The translations under genes and the position numbers were made by a program. DNA of 64,000 nt from Phellopilus nigrolimitatus (taxonomy: Eukaryota > Basidiomycota > Agaricomycetes > Hymenochaetales > Hymenochaetaceae), in the NCBI GenBank assembly GCA_021029095.1, contig JAJOHG010000014.1:496001-560000 (forward strand), written 5' to 3'. Below, in pieces: positions 11,289-22,042 of this stretch. Each line of letters opens with the position of its first letter. Position 1 is the stretch's first letter. The notes under the pieces were generated by a model. The model ran no database searches and was not told where the DNA came from. It saw only the letters and a list, made by a program, of their open reading frames with translations.

Positions 11289-13273
11289 CTATGAATCGAC
11301 GTCAAGATCATTTGAAGCTAACCGCGTTGGTGCTTCTGGTTCAAGCGAGGGCTCGACACTTCCTTCAAGCTTATCTTCGGTCGCCGCATTTGCTTTTCCT
11401 CTTCCCCTTCCCCGTCCTCTTCCGCGCGCGCGCGTCCGGCCTCTCCCGCGGACACGCGAAGTCGCAGCAGCCGTCGAACCCCCAGCTTCGTCACCGTCAT
11501 CGCCATTCTCTCCTTCTATTGGCGTCACAGCGGCTGATGCAGTTGCGGTGGCCCTTCCCCTACCCCTTCCACGACCCCGTCCCCGCGCACGCCGAACAGG
11601 AGCGGCGCCGCGCTGCTTCGCTATAGTGATGGCCTCCTCGTCCTTATCGACGTCTGTCTCGCTATCGAAGAATTCATTAACCGCCTTCGGCGGCGGCACG
11701 CGGAACTCGCCAGCAGGGACAGCGCCGCGCTCCTCCGATTTCTCTTCCGTGTTCAGTTCCTCCGACGCGAGCCACCCCGCAAGGTCCGGCGGGATCTCCT
11801 GCATCTGCACGCTCGGCGCGCCCTGCAGATAGCGCAGCTTCTGGCGGATGTTGCGCGTGATGCGCTGCAGCGCCGCTGGCGTGTTCTGGTTGTCGACGCG
11901 GCCTGCAAGCGCAGGGTGCAGCGTGTAGTCGTCCGCGAACCACGCATCGTACATCGTTTGCGGCAGCGCGTCGGGCACCTCCGCGCCGACGAGTACGGAC
12001 GTTTCGTACGTCCAGCAGCGGCTCACGTTGTGCACCGTGTAGCCGCCGCCCCCGACTACGAGCATGGGCACGTTGAACTTGCGCACGAAGTTTACGCACT
12101 CTCCGTGCGCGGCGATGGACAGGTTGAACGCGCCGAGGCGGTCGCAGCCCAGCGAGTCGGCGCCGCACTGCAAGACGATTGCGGATGGCCGGAACGCTGT
12201 GACTGTGTCCCCGATGATGGTCTTAAAAATCGCAAGATAGGAATCGTCGTCGATACCGTCCAGCAGCGGCACGTTGAGTGCAAAGTGCTTTCCTAGACCG
12301 CCGCCGTTGTCGTCAAGCCGGCCTGTCCCAGGAAAGAAATCGCCCGTATACTTGTGGAAAGACACCGTCATAACACGATTAGAGTTCCAGAATGCAAGCT
12401 CGACACCGTCACCGTGGTGAATGTCGATGTCAATGTACAATACTCGTGGATGATATCTATTTGACAATCAAGCACTTAGAATCTTTATTTTTGATAATTG
12501 AAATGTACCGAGTATACCATACCTCAACAATTCTAGGATAGCGAGAACGATATCGTTGATGTAGCAAAAGCCACTTGCTTCCCCGCGTTTTGCATGATGC
12601 AGGCCGCCAGACCAGTTGATAGCAATGTCCGTCGTCCCGGCACAAAGTTTTCTTGCTGCTGCCAGCGAAGCGCCGGCGTACATGCGAGTGAAGTCGTACA
12701 TGTCGGCAAAAACGGGGCAGTCTTCTACGCAATTGAACGAGTCTATGAGATGCTTCATCTCATTCTGGTTCCCAGGAGTCACTCTGTAGAGATATTTTAG
12801 TTTCGCAAAGCCGATTACGGGTATGATGATTTACCTTGACAAAAAATCAATGTATTCAGAATCATGATAAACCTCAAGTTCCTCTCTAGTAGCAGGGCGG
12901 GGGTTGTAGAAGTTGTGGATCTGCTTATCTAGACCGTACCCGATGACTAATGCGTTCGTCAGGCTCAGTCGGTGCGGCTTCATAGGATGTCTTTCCTGTA
13001 AAAGTCGGATTACATATATTGCAGTTTCCGACTTTCAAAGAAAATGAATTTACCCCATAGTGATGCTCCCCGACGCCTTTGGGGAAATAGTAAGATACAA
13101 CAGGACGGGAATGTGGCTAGTGAACAAAGGACGTCAGAGACAGATTGTTTCCTTCGGAAGAACGAAAGAACGTGTACGTTTATGCGCTCCGTGATAGGGT
13201 GAGCGTACGGTTTTCCTCGGCGGTCTTCGAAGTGCTTCGAATCCGAAAACGTGTGTAGCAAGGAACGAGCCAT
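11289..13273 (-). CDS. HOS2: Class I histone deacetylase, Hos2/HDAC3 type
   Basis: Zn2+-dependent lysine deacetylase. The protein shows '[20 protein letters not shown]', '[20 protein letters not shown]' (active-site His pair), '[19 protein letters not shown]' (metal-binding Asp/His), '[15 protein letters not shown]' and '[20 protein letters not shown]' (catalytic Tyr loop). '[12 protein letters not shown]' and '[13 protein letters not shown]' favour the Hos2/HDAC3 branch (Set3/NCoR-type complexes) over Rpd3. After the domain comes a long acidic and Arg-Gly-rich tail with two RG-repeat blocks. The first exon (13178-13273, [12 protein letters not shown]) encodes a 32-residue leader unlike other HDACs, and its donor (GTACAC) is weak, so the start is tentative. 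Exon 2 begins at 13116 and exon 3 at 12995. Confidence 0.93.
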
Positions 13274-13658
13274 TTCTGAGTCGTGTCCCGGATTTGGAGG
13301 ATCAGCTAGCTAAGCTTCGTTTTGAGATTTGGATGCGCAGCGCCTCAGGAGATAGATAGATAGATTATACAGGTTGAATAATAGCGTCGGCGAAAGGCAA
13401 GAGTTCAATAAAAGTACAAGCTTGACTCCAGGCAAAAATAATTGAGTCTGAAATGCTGGAACGAGGACTAGATGAAGATAGCCCAGAATTAGGCTGCAAG
13501 ACAACCAGGCCACAGATCAAAATATAGCTATGAGAAATGCTTGTCAGGGATAAGAGAGCGAGAGTTTGTGTTCACAATGGTGGTGGTTTCAAGTTAGGAG
13601 ATGGAAAATTTCGCAATTTCTCTGTGATCGCTTAGTCATTCATTTTCCGGATTGTCTA
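13274..13658. other. Intergenic region upstream of HDAC
   Basis: Probable HDAC promoter and 5' leader. No gene recognised. It is AT-rich with several short pyrimidine tracts and ends at the left edge of an inverted-repeat element. Confidence 0.4.
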
Positions 13659-13940
13659 TACAGGTGGGTGTAGAAAATGATGTTGATCGACATGGACATC
13701 CGAAAAAGGAAACATATTCATGAACCTGTCTATTGTTTTATTTTTTTCCGTGGCAGCTTGAGATTGAGGCTAGTCAAATTGCGAGCAGCCAACAGAATGT
13801 TTCTGTTTTGCAAATTAAGTCGAGTTTTGGGCATGAAAGGTAGGATGTGGAGGTTTTGAACGGTTATCTACAGTGCTGAGACTCTATTTCCTTTTCCGGA
13901 TGTCCATGTCGATCAACATCATTTTCTACACCCACCTGTA
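13659..13940. mobile_element. 282-bp MITE with 54-bp terminal inverted repeats
   Basis: The first 54 bases (13659-13712) and last 54 bases (13887-13940) are reverse complements with a single mismatch. Taking the outer TA as target-site duplication, the element begins CAGGTGGGTGTAGAAAATG and ends with its complement, as in pogo/Fot1-type Tc1-mariner elements (TA duplication, CAG ends). The 174-bp interior has no coding capacity, so any transposition would need a transposase from elsewhere. It sits between the HDAC promoter and the 3' end of PRPP synthetase, and both arms can base-pair into a long hairpin if transcribed. Confidence 0.8.
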
Positions 13941-14115
13941 CTAGTAACTCTCCAGCAGAACTGGTCTTTAAAATACGACGGAAACAAATAAAAATATTAA
14001 TAAAGCTGTACGACTCTAATTTACTCTCAAGCTTTGTATAAACCGAAACAAAATCAACATCTAAGCAAACAAATTAGCATACAGACGCCTCTTTTACAAT
14101 TTGTTTTCAGAATGT
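13941..14115. other. 3' flank of PRPP synthetase
   Basis: AT-rich spacer between the MITE and the stop codon of the PRPP synthetase gene. It likely contains that gene's 3' UTR. No other signal seen. Confidence 0.4.
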
Positions 14116-15365
14116 CTAATAAACCCCAGCACCGCCCGCCCATTCGCCGAACAGCAGCGAGATGCTCTCGCCGTTGTGCGTTCGGCGAATGCTCTCGGCA
14201 ATCGTGGGCGATACGTCAATGACGACAAGCTTCTTCAGCCCATCGCAGTGTTGATTTTGCGGGATCGTGTTTGTTACCTGCCGCAAATAAAATGAAAATG
14301 AAAAGAAAATGCAGAGGCAAGCAAGAGACGTACAACTAACTGGTCTATAGGCAGGGAGTCTAGGAGCGAGAAATTTGTTTCTGACAAGAGTCCGTGAGAG
14401 ACGATGCAGTAAATGGCTTTGGCACCGCCGTCTTTCAGTGCTCTCGCAGCCAGGGCCAGTGTGATTCCGGTGTCAATCATATCGTCTACAAGAATGGCAA
14501 CCTGGAAGAAATCAGGAGGGGTCCAGATATGTAGCAAATCAAAATACCTTGTCTCGGACATCTCCAACGAGGATATGCATTCGTTCCGGTGCGCTATTTG
14601 ATTTGCCTTGGCGGTGAATTAGGGCGAACTCGATACCGAGTTTGTCGGCGATGGCAGTTGCGCTGTCATACATATATGAGCCTCCTGCAAGCCGCACCAA
14701 AGAACAAGACGCACCGCTTGGCGCCTCCCGCATCTGGGCTGACAACGATCCCATCCTTCCAGCCATCAATCTCGCCTTTGATGTACCCAATCATCAAAGG
14801 TTCGGAGTATAGGTTATCGACGGGAATGTTGAAGAAGCCCTGTATTTGGCTTGCGTGGAGGTCAAGCGTGATGACGTGGTCGCAGCCCGCGACGACGACC
14901 ATGTTCGCAACGAGTTTTGCAGTGATGGGTGCTCGGGACTTGTCCTTCTTGTCGACACGCGCGTACGGGTAGCAGGGGATGACGGCGGTGATACGGCGTG
15001 CGGAAGCAGTCTTGCATGCAGAGATGAGAATGAGGAGCTCCATAAGGTTGTCGTTCACGTCGCCGCAGCCACTCTGGAGAATGAAAACATCCTCCTCGCG
15101 CACGGACTCGCTGATCTTCACGCTCGTCTCGCCATTCGAAAACTTTTTCACGACGCACGGCGTAAGCTGGATGTTTAGTCTGGGACGTTCGCGTAAATAT
15201 TCGATGGTCGCGAGATGGACCTTTGGGAAGTTACAGCTCACCGCTCGGCCACGAATTGGGCGAGCTCAGGATGGCTATTCCCTGTATAGAATTCAGCATA
15301 TTACTTTTGGTATCAAAACGAATATACATACCGGTGAGGAGCTTGATCGAGTTGCCGCGAAGCAT
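14116..15365 (-). CDS. PRS: Ribose-phosphate pyrophosphokinase (PRPP synthetase)
   Basis: Makes PRPP from ribose 5-phosphate and ATP for nucleotide, His and Trp synthesis. Exon 1 (15332-15365) encodes '[11 protein letters not shown]', exon 2 (15242-15281) '[14 protein letters not shown]', and exon 3 starts at 15179 with '[20 protein letters not shown]'. Conserved blocks follow: '[13 protein letters not shown]', '[20 protein letters not shown]', '[15 protein letters not shown]' (divalent-cation/ATP loop), '[12 protein letters not shown]', and '[15 protein letters not shown]', the PRPP-binding signature. The protein ends '[11 protein letters not shown]'. A GTG-initiated open frame from 15241 looks like a start but its first 20 codons are intron. 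Length (about 320 residues) fits the family, and no long PRS5-type insertion is present. Confidence 0.95.
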
Positions 15366-15906
15366 TTCTGCCTGTGAACGTAGCTATATACAACTACGAG
15401 AGGAAGAGAAGGTGGGGACGAAAGAGAAAGTAGAAAGAGTGAGCTCCGAGTGAGTTCCTGCTGACTCAGCCAAATTTTGATCTCGAAAGAGCATGCGTTC
15501 CCACGGCTGCTAATACGCATGTGTACCAAGTCCAGTAAAACGCTCGGCACTCTCTTGATCTTGCACTTCCATCATCGGGTCTATAAGCTTATTGCAAACC
15601 GCAGCTTCGTCTCTCAGCGAAGGAAACCGAATAAGGATGATATGAGACCTAACGCTGGCCAAGAGTCTTGCAGATCATCGCTTTTTCTCAGGCAAACTAG
15701 CATTTAGTTGATTTGTCCCATGAGAATATGCTGTGTCAAATTTCTTATCCCTCCGCAGTTCCTACCAAAAGATACTGGGACTTGCCCACGGACTCCACGT
15801 AGTGTCGTATAAATCAGGGCCAATAAGCTGTCTTTCAATTACTTAACCATCGCGGCGACCCACTGGTAGTGCCCTCTTCTCCTCAAGCCCTTGAAAACTG
15901 AATACC
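15366..15906. other. Divergent intergenic region, PRPP synthetase / DUF6593 gene
   Basis: About 540 bp between divergent starts. It must carry both promoters. 'TATAAATC' near 15808 is a plausible TATA element about 100 bp upstream of the DUF6593 start. No coding signal. Confidence 0.45.
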
Positions 15907-16634
15907 ATGTCTCAGCGTCTCTCCCTTACAACTACCAATCTTCAGAATGTCGTGATCTCGAACGCATCCGATATCATCTACTATGAGGTGGTCACGCCAA
16001 AGTGGGCACCCGCGGTGACGCGTGTCAGCAAGATGGACCCGAGGAGCCGCGAGCTGGAGGTCGTTGCGGAACTGCAGAACGATGTCTCCGAAAGGACGAA
16101 AAGCGCAGGTATCGTACGTCCAACTGCCGTACGCCTGCGCGGGCAGCAGTTCAGGCCTGCCGGCGAGTTCTGGACGAGGGACGGCGTGGCGGGGACGTGA
16201 GCTACACGATCCCATTTTTATTCCTGCAGCCGCCAGATTGACGACCTCTTACTAAGAGATGCGCGATTTCGAGGTAAAGATGGAAAATATTATCAATGGA
16301 GAGCACGCAAAGGCCGTCTTGAGGTGGGTTTTGCGCCCTCACACATTGCATCAAAATACTGATTCCCGAGTGCAGCTTATGCAAGAGCAAGAGCCAGACG
16401 GTAGACCCGTCGCTGTCTACCACAAGCACCGTCGCTACCTTTATGTCCTCAAGGTATCTCGTCAGCCATACTTGGAGGTCCATCAGTCGGTGATGGAGAC
16501 ACTCGACTCACTGATTGGTATTTCTGTTTTACTCTTCCTATCTTTTAGCGCCTTCCTGACGAGATTACCTCTTGTTAGTTTCGTTCCTCCTTATGGAGCA
16601 GAAACGACGAACTGGATCGAAGGATGACGAGTGA
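15907..16634 (+). CDS. DUF6593 family protein
   Basis: Member of a small-protein family (DUF6593) common in mushroom-forming fungi; molecular function unknown. Exons 15907-16194, 16230-16323, 16376-16517 and 16579-16634 join in one frame to about 190 residues. Landmarks: 'VVISNASDIIYYEVVTPKW' early, then 'GKDGKYYQWRARKGRLE', 'PVAVYHKHRRYLYVLK', 'YLEVHQSVMETLDSLI', and the C-terminal 'VSFLLMEQKRRTGSKDDE', all in the order usual for the family (beta-rich core, then a hydrophobic helix with ERKRR-like end). No signal peptide. A competing open frame at 16259 is out of frame with the homology and is not coding. Confidence 0.8.
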
Positions 16635-17441
16635 TATATGAATATACCCGATTTCGATACGCAAACAACCTGTATTTCTTGTCTTGTACTTTTTCTATCT
16701 TTGCTCCCTTCAAAAATTTCATCTTGATTATCTGTCATACATCTCTGTGCCCTTTGAAATACACACTCATTTTTTTCCCTGTCGTGGTGGTGAGCAAAAT
16801 GGAACTAATCACTGTGTACTTGATCATTTACTCAATTTGAATTTTACCCGGCGAAAAGAGTGAAAACCGGCTGGGACCAGGACGAGACATAACTTGGCGA
16901 AGATTAGAAAGTCCAGACGTTGCGAGAGTTTATTGCTGAAAGAAGAAGTAATAAAATTATATTGAACTGTGCGAGATGATGCTAGGGACAGAGATGAACA
17001 TCATACTCTTGGCGGAGTCTAGGCACGGGAGAGGCATTACAGGTACAGGAGCGCTCTGCAACTGAAGTATCACAAATCGTTTTTAATTGTCTTGATAATT
17101 CAGGATAGGTATCGTAAACCAAGAAGCAAATCGTGAGTCGGAGAATCGTAAAGGGGTAAGAAGAAAAACCCTCACTAACGCTTGCATCGGAATCTGGAAT
17201 TGAGGGTCAAAGAAAAACAAAAAGAATTTTAGGACGTCAAGATCGTTTGGCTGCGTCGCAGCTTTAGGCTTGAAACAAATCTAGCCGAAACTTCAATGAA
17301 GGTGATAACCGGCGGAGAGGATAGGGTTGTCTTGTCCTCGATTTTTAGACTTTCGATAACAAAAGGAAAATGCAAGCATATAGCATTCTGTGCTAGACGA
17401 ATAGAACGAAGATCCATTGGAATGCTTGAAATCAAAGCGAG
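16635..17441. other. Convergent intergenic region without a gene
   Basis: About 800 bp between the stop codons of the DUF6593 gene and PER1. AT-rich; short frames only, none with codon bias or recognisable motif. No repeats noticed. Confidence 0.5.
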
Positions 17442-18501
17442 TTACAGCCTCTCCACCTTCCATCCCTCATCCAGTGCGTCCTCAATCAAGAATCTATACC
17501 AGATGGCCGCAATTGGCACCGTTGCAGCATGCCACAGTGCATGCGCGTCCAGAACGCGCGCGAGTGGTGGGAAATCGAACAGCTCTAGCGACATGGCTGC
17601 CATAGTCAGTCCGACGCCAAGCGCCGCCTTGGATGCACAGCGTGGGCGGCGACGTCGCGGCGCCATAGATGGTGGGAAGCGGCGGATGATAGTGAGCGAC
17701 TCGGGAAGGGAATAGAGCACCCAGAGAAGATTGTGTATCAGGCCGATAACGACATTGAAAATGATGTTGTACGTGTAGTCGAATCGAGGAAGGAGGGTGA
17801 GGTAGGAGACGTGCAGGATGTAGACTGCGACACAGAGCCCCGTCCAAAAGGCGTAATACGTTCTGCGGCGAGGACGGCCGATGAAGAAGAATCTTGTGAC
17901 GACCACATGCAAGGCTGTGATGAAAACAAGTGCAGCAGAGAAATAATCCAACTTTTCAGTGAAAGGCGTGTCTGCAAACCATTCAGAACATGTCGACTTA
18001 GATAGAAACATAGCAGAGCGCACCTCGGATATGAAAGATCGTTGACCACACCCAAGCGTTCATGCTCACCACAATCCACGCCAGAATAAACCGCTTTACA
18101 GGATGTCCATCTGGCACCTCTTTTCTCACAGCCCTATATCCTCGCACATACATCCAAAGGTTGAGCAGAGAGAAGAGCACGGCGGCAGGCTCCTGCATCC
18201 CAAATAACCGCCAGAACGGCCATTTTCCATAATACTGTAAGATCGCGCTCCCTTCGGCCACCGCGTCGTTTGTGATTGCGTGCATGCACGAGTATTTGCA
18301 GTCGTCGACGCACGTCCATCGCGTGAGGCGCAAGGAGAGCGGGAGAAGAGGCCACTCGGCATCATGGGTGCAGTTCTGCCAGCTGCAAACGTCGAGACAA
18401 CGTTGAAAAGACGGAGTACGATCCCCTGCTGAAGCGGTGGCTATAATAGTCCCATAACGCAGAATACAGAAAATGAGAAACAAGAAATTACAGCAGTTCA
18501 T
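17442..18501 (-). CDS. PER1: PER1/PGAP3 GPI-anchor lipid-remodelling protein
   Basis: ER membrane protein of the PER1/CREST family, needed to deacylate the sn-2 chain of GPI anchors during lipid remodelling. Starting at Met 18501 (MNCCNFLFLIFCILRYGTI) gives a signal peptide; an in-frame Met at 18555 would extend it by 18 residues. The lumenal Cys-rich segment reads 'CLDVCSWQNC', 'TRWTCVDDCKYSCMH', and 'YGKWPFWRLFGMQEPAAVLFS' is the family hallmark. 'WVVSMNAWVWSTIFHIRG' in its local form (VVSMNAWVWSTIFHIRG) and 'DTPFTEKLDYFSA' follow across an intron, then several helices. The C-terminus 'LWHAATVPIAAIWYRFLIED' retains the conserved His seen in CREST hydrolases. Arg-rich loop PRRRRPR precedes the last helices. 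Confidence 0.93.
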
Positions 18502-18602
18502 CCAGATCACAGTGTCATGAAGCAAACGCGTGCTCTTGCGTGCGGAAATTGCCAAATCTAACTTGACCTCGAACCACGACGTCGACGTCCAACGGTACTG
18601 GA

Positions 18603-19120
18603 ATGCACGACAAAATCAAGCCTTCCTTTCCAACAGAAATCTGATCCGACATATTCGATTGGGCGACATTCATCTCCAACGTTTTCGACACGCACGCGCC
18701 CGACATGTTCGCGTGTCCTGCACCGTGGACTGTAGAGCATATTTAAGAAGGGCTTCGTTAGACCCTCTTAACAAAGTGCAATCTCGTCCAGGTCTGCAAG
18801 GCGTGGGCGTGGTTTGCGCTCGCAACTTGCTTTCTTTATCAGGCCATTATCCTGCGTTGCGCGAAATGCATAAAGAGCTTGTTGTCTGCAACTGTTTCGA
18901 CAGACACCAATCTCGCACAAGCTAGCCTTGGATTCTGGACCAAGCGGTTGGAATTGTCCGCCCTTGAAAGTCACAAAACACCTGACAGAGATCTTGAAGA
19001 GCTGTTGAGCATCCTTCCAAATCCTGTCATCTTCGTCGTACGGAAAAGACTGTCCCCATCCACTTTTGCATTGGCAATCTTCGACGTTCTCGCTGCGAAG
19101 ACTACACGATCTCTACGGGT
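18603..19120 (+). pseudogene. Truncated F-box-like pseudogene, paralogue of the gene at 34509-35822
   Basis: One reading frame (starting 18603) parallels the intact gene on the other strand at 34.5-35.8 kb, from 'PSFPTEI' through 'VFDTHAP', 'PAPWTVE', 'KTPDRDLEELLSILPN' to 'FDVLAA-TTRSLRV'. The frame is unshifted but has three stops: TGA at 18642 (Trp in the paralogue), TAA at 18744 and TAG at 18759 (both Gln there). All three are C-to-T or G-to-A changes. Homology stops near 19120, so the copy is also truncated. It could still be transcribed, but no intact product is possible. Confidence 0.85.
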
Positions 19121-20050
19121 ATTTTGCCGGGATTACTTACGTACTGCACGTCTTGTGTAACGTCTTATGACTCACAATCTGCTGCCAAATCAGGTGAGAA
19201 ATTTATCGTCCTTGGTCCCAAAGACGTTTTCATATTATACTTTCAGACTCTGGTGAGCTCTGCGGGGCAGGGTTCTCTCCCAGACCTAGAGGCAACTGCA
19301 CTTCATTATCGTCCCTCTCCATCTAACCAGGAAAGTCTTGAAACGTTCTCCATCAATTTCGACGAAACCTGGTTCCCCGCGTACTCGTTTAACAATACAA
19401 AGGATCGACCCTTCGACCTTCTGAAACGCACTCTTTTGTCGCTTCTGGGCAACCTGACCATTTCGCTGACGATTGGTCTACAACCGGAATCCGTACTCGT
19501 AGATGGTCGAGAATTCTGAATGCCATATGTACGTCGCATGTGCGAAGTCTGCATTTGCGCAAAAGGTCGCGCAGAGACAAAACGCACGATGCACATTAAC
19601 CTCTGTGGCTTCTTCGCCAGATTGACGAACCGTGACGCTCTTCTGCACGATGACAGCTGCTGCGGTTCTGTGGTTGAATGATTGTCTAATTACGGACGCC
19701 CCAATGAATGTAATTGGTCTGATCGGGTTCTGGAGAGCATCTTGCACGCGCAGACTCGGTTCAGCGAAGGTTCACTTGGATTATTTACTCAAAAGGCGGG
19801 TGATGCTGCGCTTATCGCTAATAATGCACCTCGGTGCTTTCGCGACGCATCGAGAGATAAGCAAATGGTGGACGCTAGCCCTATGCGGAGTCGCGGCTCC
19901 AGATCTGAAATGCGCAAAGCGCATCTACACTTGTTCTGCTGCTCTTTGCCGCATTCATCGGTTTTGATATTGATGGAGACATCATAGTTTAACCAGCTCT
20001 TTATTTTGCACAATTTTGACGGCCGGTCACTGGCATGTAAACCGCTTAAT
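19121..20050. other. Region without a supported gene
   Basis: Several open frames of 90-130 codons overlap here (for example plus strand 19124-19519 with 'FETFSINFDETWFP'-like text). None continues the F-box paralogy and none joins convincingly by splicing. It may be further decayed gene material linked to the adjacent pseudogene. Confidence 0.4.
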
Positions 20051-20573
20051 CTCGTAATGAGCCTGGATATATTTTTTCTATCCGGTCTAGTGGGAGCCGG
20101 AGGTTCTCAAACGGCCCATCCCGGAGTCGCTGGCATGATACCCATAACTGACACTCGCATACTTGCAACTTTGCGACTCTGCCACTCTGCAATGCTGTAT
20201 ACAGCTACGCCTCGTTTCCAGCCCGGACACTTTTCCATCTGGCCTGGCAGGTCGAAGCTTCGGAATCGACCATCCGGAGCTCGAGAGGTCACCCAGGTTA
20301 GAATACACCGATCCCGCCGAGATTTGCCATGATACATCCAGAGTGCAAAAGCAATCGGGTAAACATAAAGAGATTCGTGCGAAAAGAAATTCTTCGACAT
20401 AAATTTCACTTTACATGTAACTGCCTTATACCTCGATGGCCAGCCAACCGTTGATACACGTTACAATCGCACTCGGCAGAACCGGCGCGTCCAAATTATT
20501 TTAACTCCGGATGGTTTGAAAACCTTTGGCTTTTACCAGACCGGATAGATTTTTATATCCGAGCTGGTTACGG
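20051..20573. repeat. Imperfect inverted repeat, possible decayed TIR element
   Basis: Bases 20051-20127 and 20504-20573 are inverted copies around a 376-bp interior. The core 'agaccggatag' and flanks such as 'tttgaaaacct' / 'tttgagaacct' align end to end, and many differences are C/T or G/A transitions. No clear target-site duplication and no coding in the interior. Likely a decayed non-autonomous transposon. Confidence 0.55.
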
Positions 20574-20619
20574 AAATATCATACTGCGGCGATATAAGAA
20601 CGAGCTCAGGATTATCCAA

Positions 20620-21273
20620 ATGTCAAAACAATCAGCACAGAGACATACGAAAGGTGCGTTTTTCGTAGATACAGAAGATCCGTCAAAACGTTTACAGCCT
20701 TGGCCTTTCAGAATGCCTTTCCAAGGAAATATCGAGGGCTTTAAAGGCTCGTTAGAGCCCATGTCTATTTTCGCTGTCTCCCTGGGCGAAAACTCAGGGT
20801 CATTGAGGATCCTAGTCGTGAATGGTCAACAGGAAGATCCCGTCGCAAAGCTCTTCAGATTCAAGGTTGAGGCCAGGACTGGGAACGGAGAACCTTACAG
20901 GTACTCTATGCCAGAAGAGTGCACAGATATCAAAAGCATCGCTCGCCTCGGGCAGACCGACCTGCAAACCGCCGTCAAGCTTAATCTTGAGCAGTTGAAG
21001 CCTGACGACCTCGAGAAGGCATACTCTGCGCTGCCGCCAGACGAATACAAGCACAAGCACGTCTTGCCGACTTGGAAGTCACTTGAGCACGGTCTTGAGG
21101 CTTTCCTGTGTCGGATGGAGTTCGACTTCCAAGTCATTCCGAAAATAGACGAGAAAAAAAATGCCGAAATGGTTATCAATTTTATGAAAAAACACAAGGC
21201 CGTTTTTCCGCTTCAATCGGTAATGGATAACGTGAACCCATTGCAGAATGTGTTCAAAAGGATTCGGAAGTAA
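20620..21273 (+). CDS. Uncharacterised intronless protein, 217 residues
   Basis: Single-exon open frame with coding-like composition. The protein begins 'MSKQSAQRHTKGAFFVDTED' and ends 'VNPLQNVFKRIRK'. It has no signal peptide or membrane segment, has mixed alpha/beta-looking patterning ('SGSLRILVVNGQQ', 'LFRFKVEA') and a Lys/Asp-rich central part ('LKPDDLEKAYSALPPDE'). No family was recognised. It lies directly after the decayed inverted repeat, in a poorly conserved stretch, so it may be a lineage-restricted gene. Confidence 0.5.
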   Translation: MSKQSAQRHTKGAFFVDTEDPSKRLQPWPFRMPFQGNIEGFKGSLEPMSIFAVSLGENSGSLRILVVNGQQEDPVAKLFRFKVEARTGNGEPYRYSMPEECTDIKSIARLGQTDLQTAVKLNLEQLKPDDLEKAYSALPPDEYKHKHVLPTWKSLEHGLEAFLCRMEFDFQVIPKIDEKKNAEMVINFMKKHKAVFPLQSVMDNVNPLQNVFKRIRK

Positions 21274-22042
21274 TAGATTCGGTGTAGGTCCAATATAACG
21301 GTGCCTACAAATAAATAGACGTCAGACGGTCAATAAAGAGGCTAGATTTTCGAAGTAAATAAATGAGAATAGATCCAGAAAGGGGGCAATGGAGTGCGCG
21401 CCAGGCGTCTGACTTGCTCGTGACAAGAGAAGATGAGGAATACACGACAAGCCGGCTTCGGAAAGCTACCTGTAGAACATAGGAGTCTCTCAGACCATGA
21501 TAGCGAATGCCATCATGCGGTTGACCCCTTGCTGAATTACTACTCGCGGGAGACATAAGCATCAACAGCGCACTTCCAAATGTTGATTTCCAAGTGCTTC
21601 AATCCTCTTCAGAAGAGCTTAGAAGATCTAGCGATCATATAAGAAAGATAAATCGCATTACAATCAATAGCAATAGATACATGTGGGAATCGAGCATAAC
21701 GGAATACAAAGAGTTCTCGATAGTACAAATCAAAAAAGAAATAATGATACGAATCGGTCCAGCCTGGGTCCAAGTCATAAACAAGCGTGCAGTCATAATC
21801 ACAGATCCGGAGAAGAAACAAATAGAAAAAGATAATACTCCTTGACGGTCCTTGATACTGCTCCCCATCGGCGCGTCGTCCACCATTACAACCATCCCTT
21901 TGCCAGTGGCCTCCCTACGCACTATCAGCTCACGAATTAGAACACAGGGGATTCACCCTGGCTTTGAGGTTCACGCGCGGCGATCCTTTCCTAAAGCATT
22001 TTGGCCGCGACGTTTAACGAGGTTGCGGTCATCGTAGCGACT
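21274..22042. other. Intergenic region without a recognised gene
   Basis: AT-rich with short frames. Reading through the TAA of the upstream minus-strand gene, frame continues for about 24 codons (21970-22040) with the same Arg/Asp-rich flavour, so part of this stretch may be former coding sequence or its 3' UTR. Confidence 0.35.

Noticed and set aside
11548..12296. Plus-strand frames antisense to the deacetylase
   Set aside because: No homology; they arise from the GC-rich codons of the HDAC gene.
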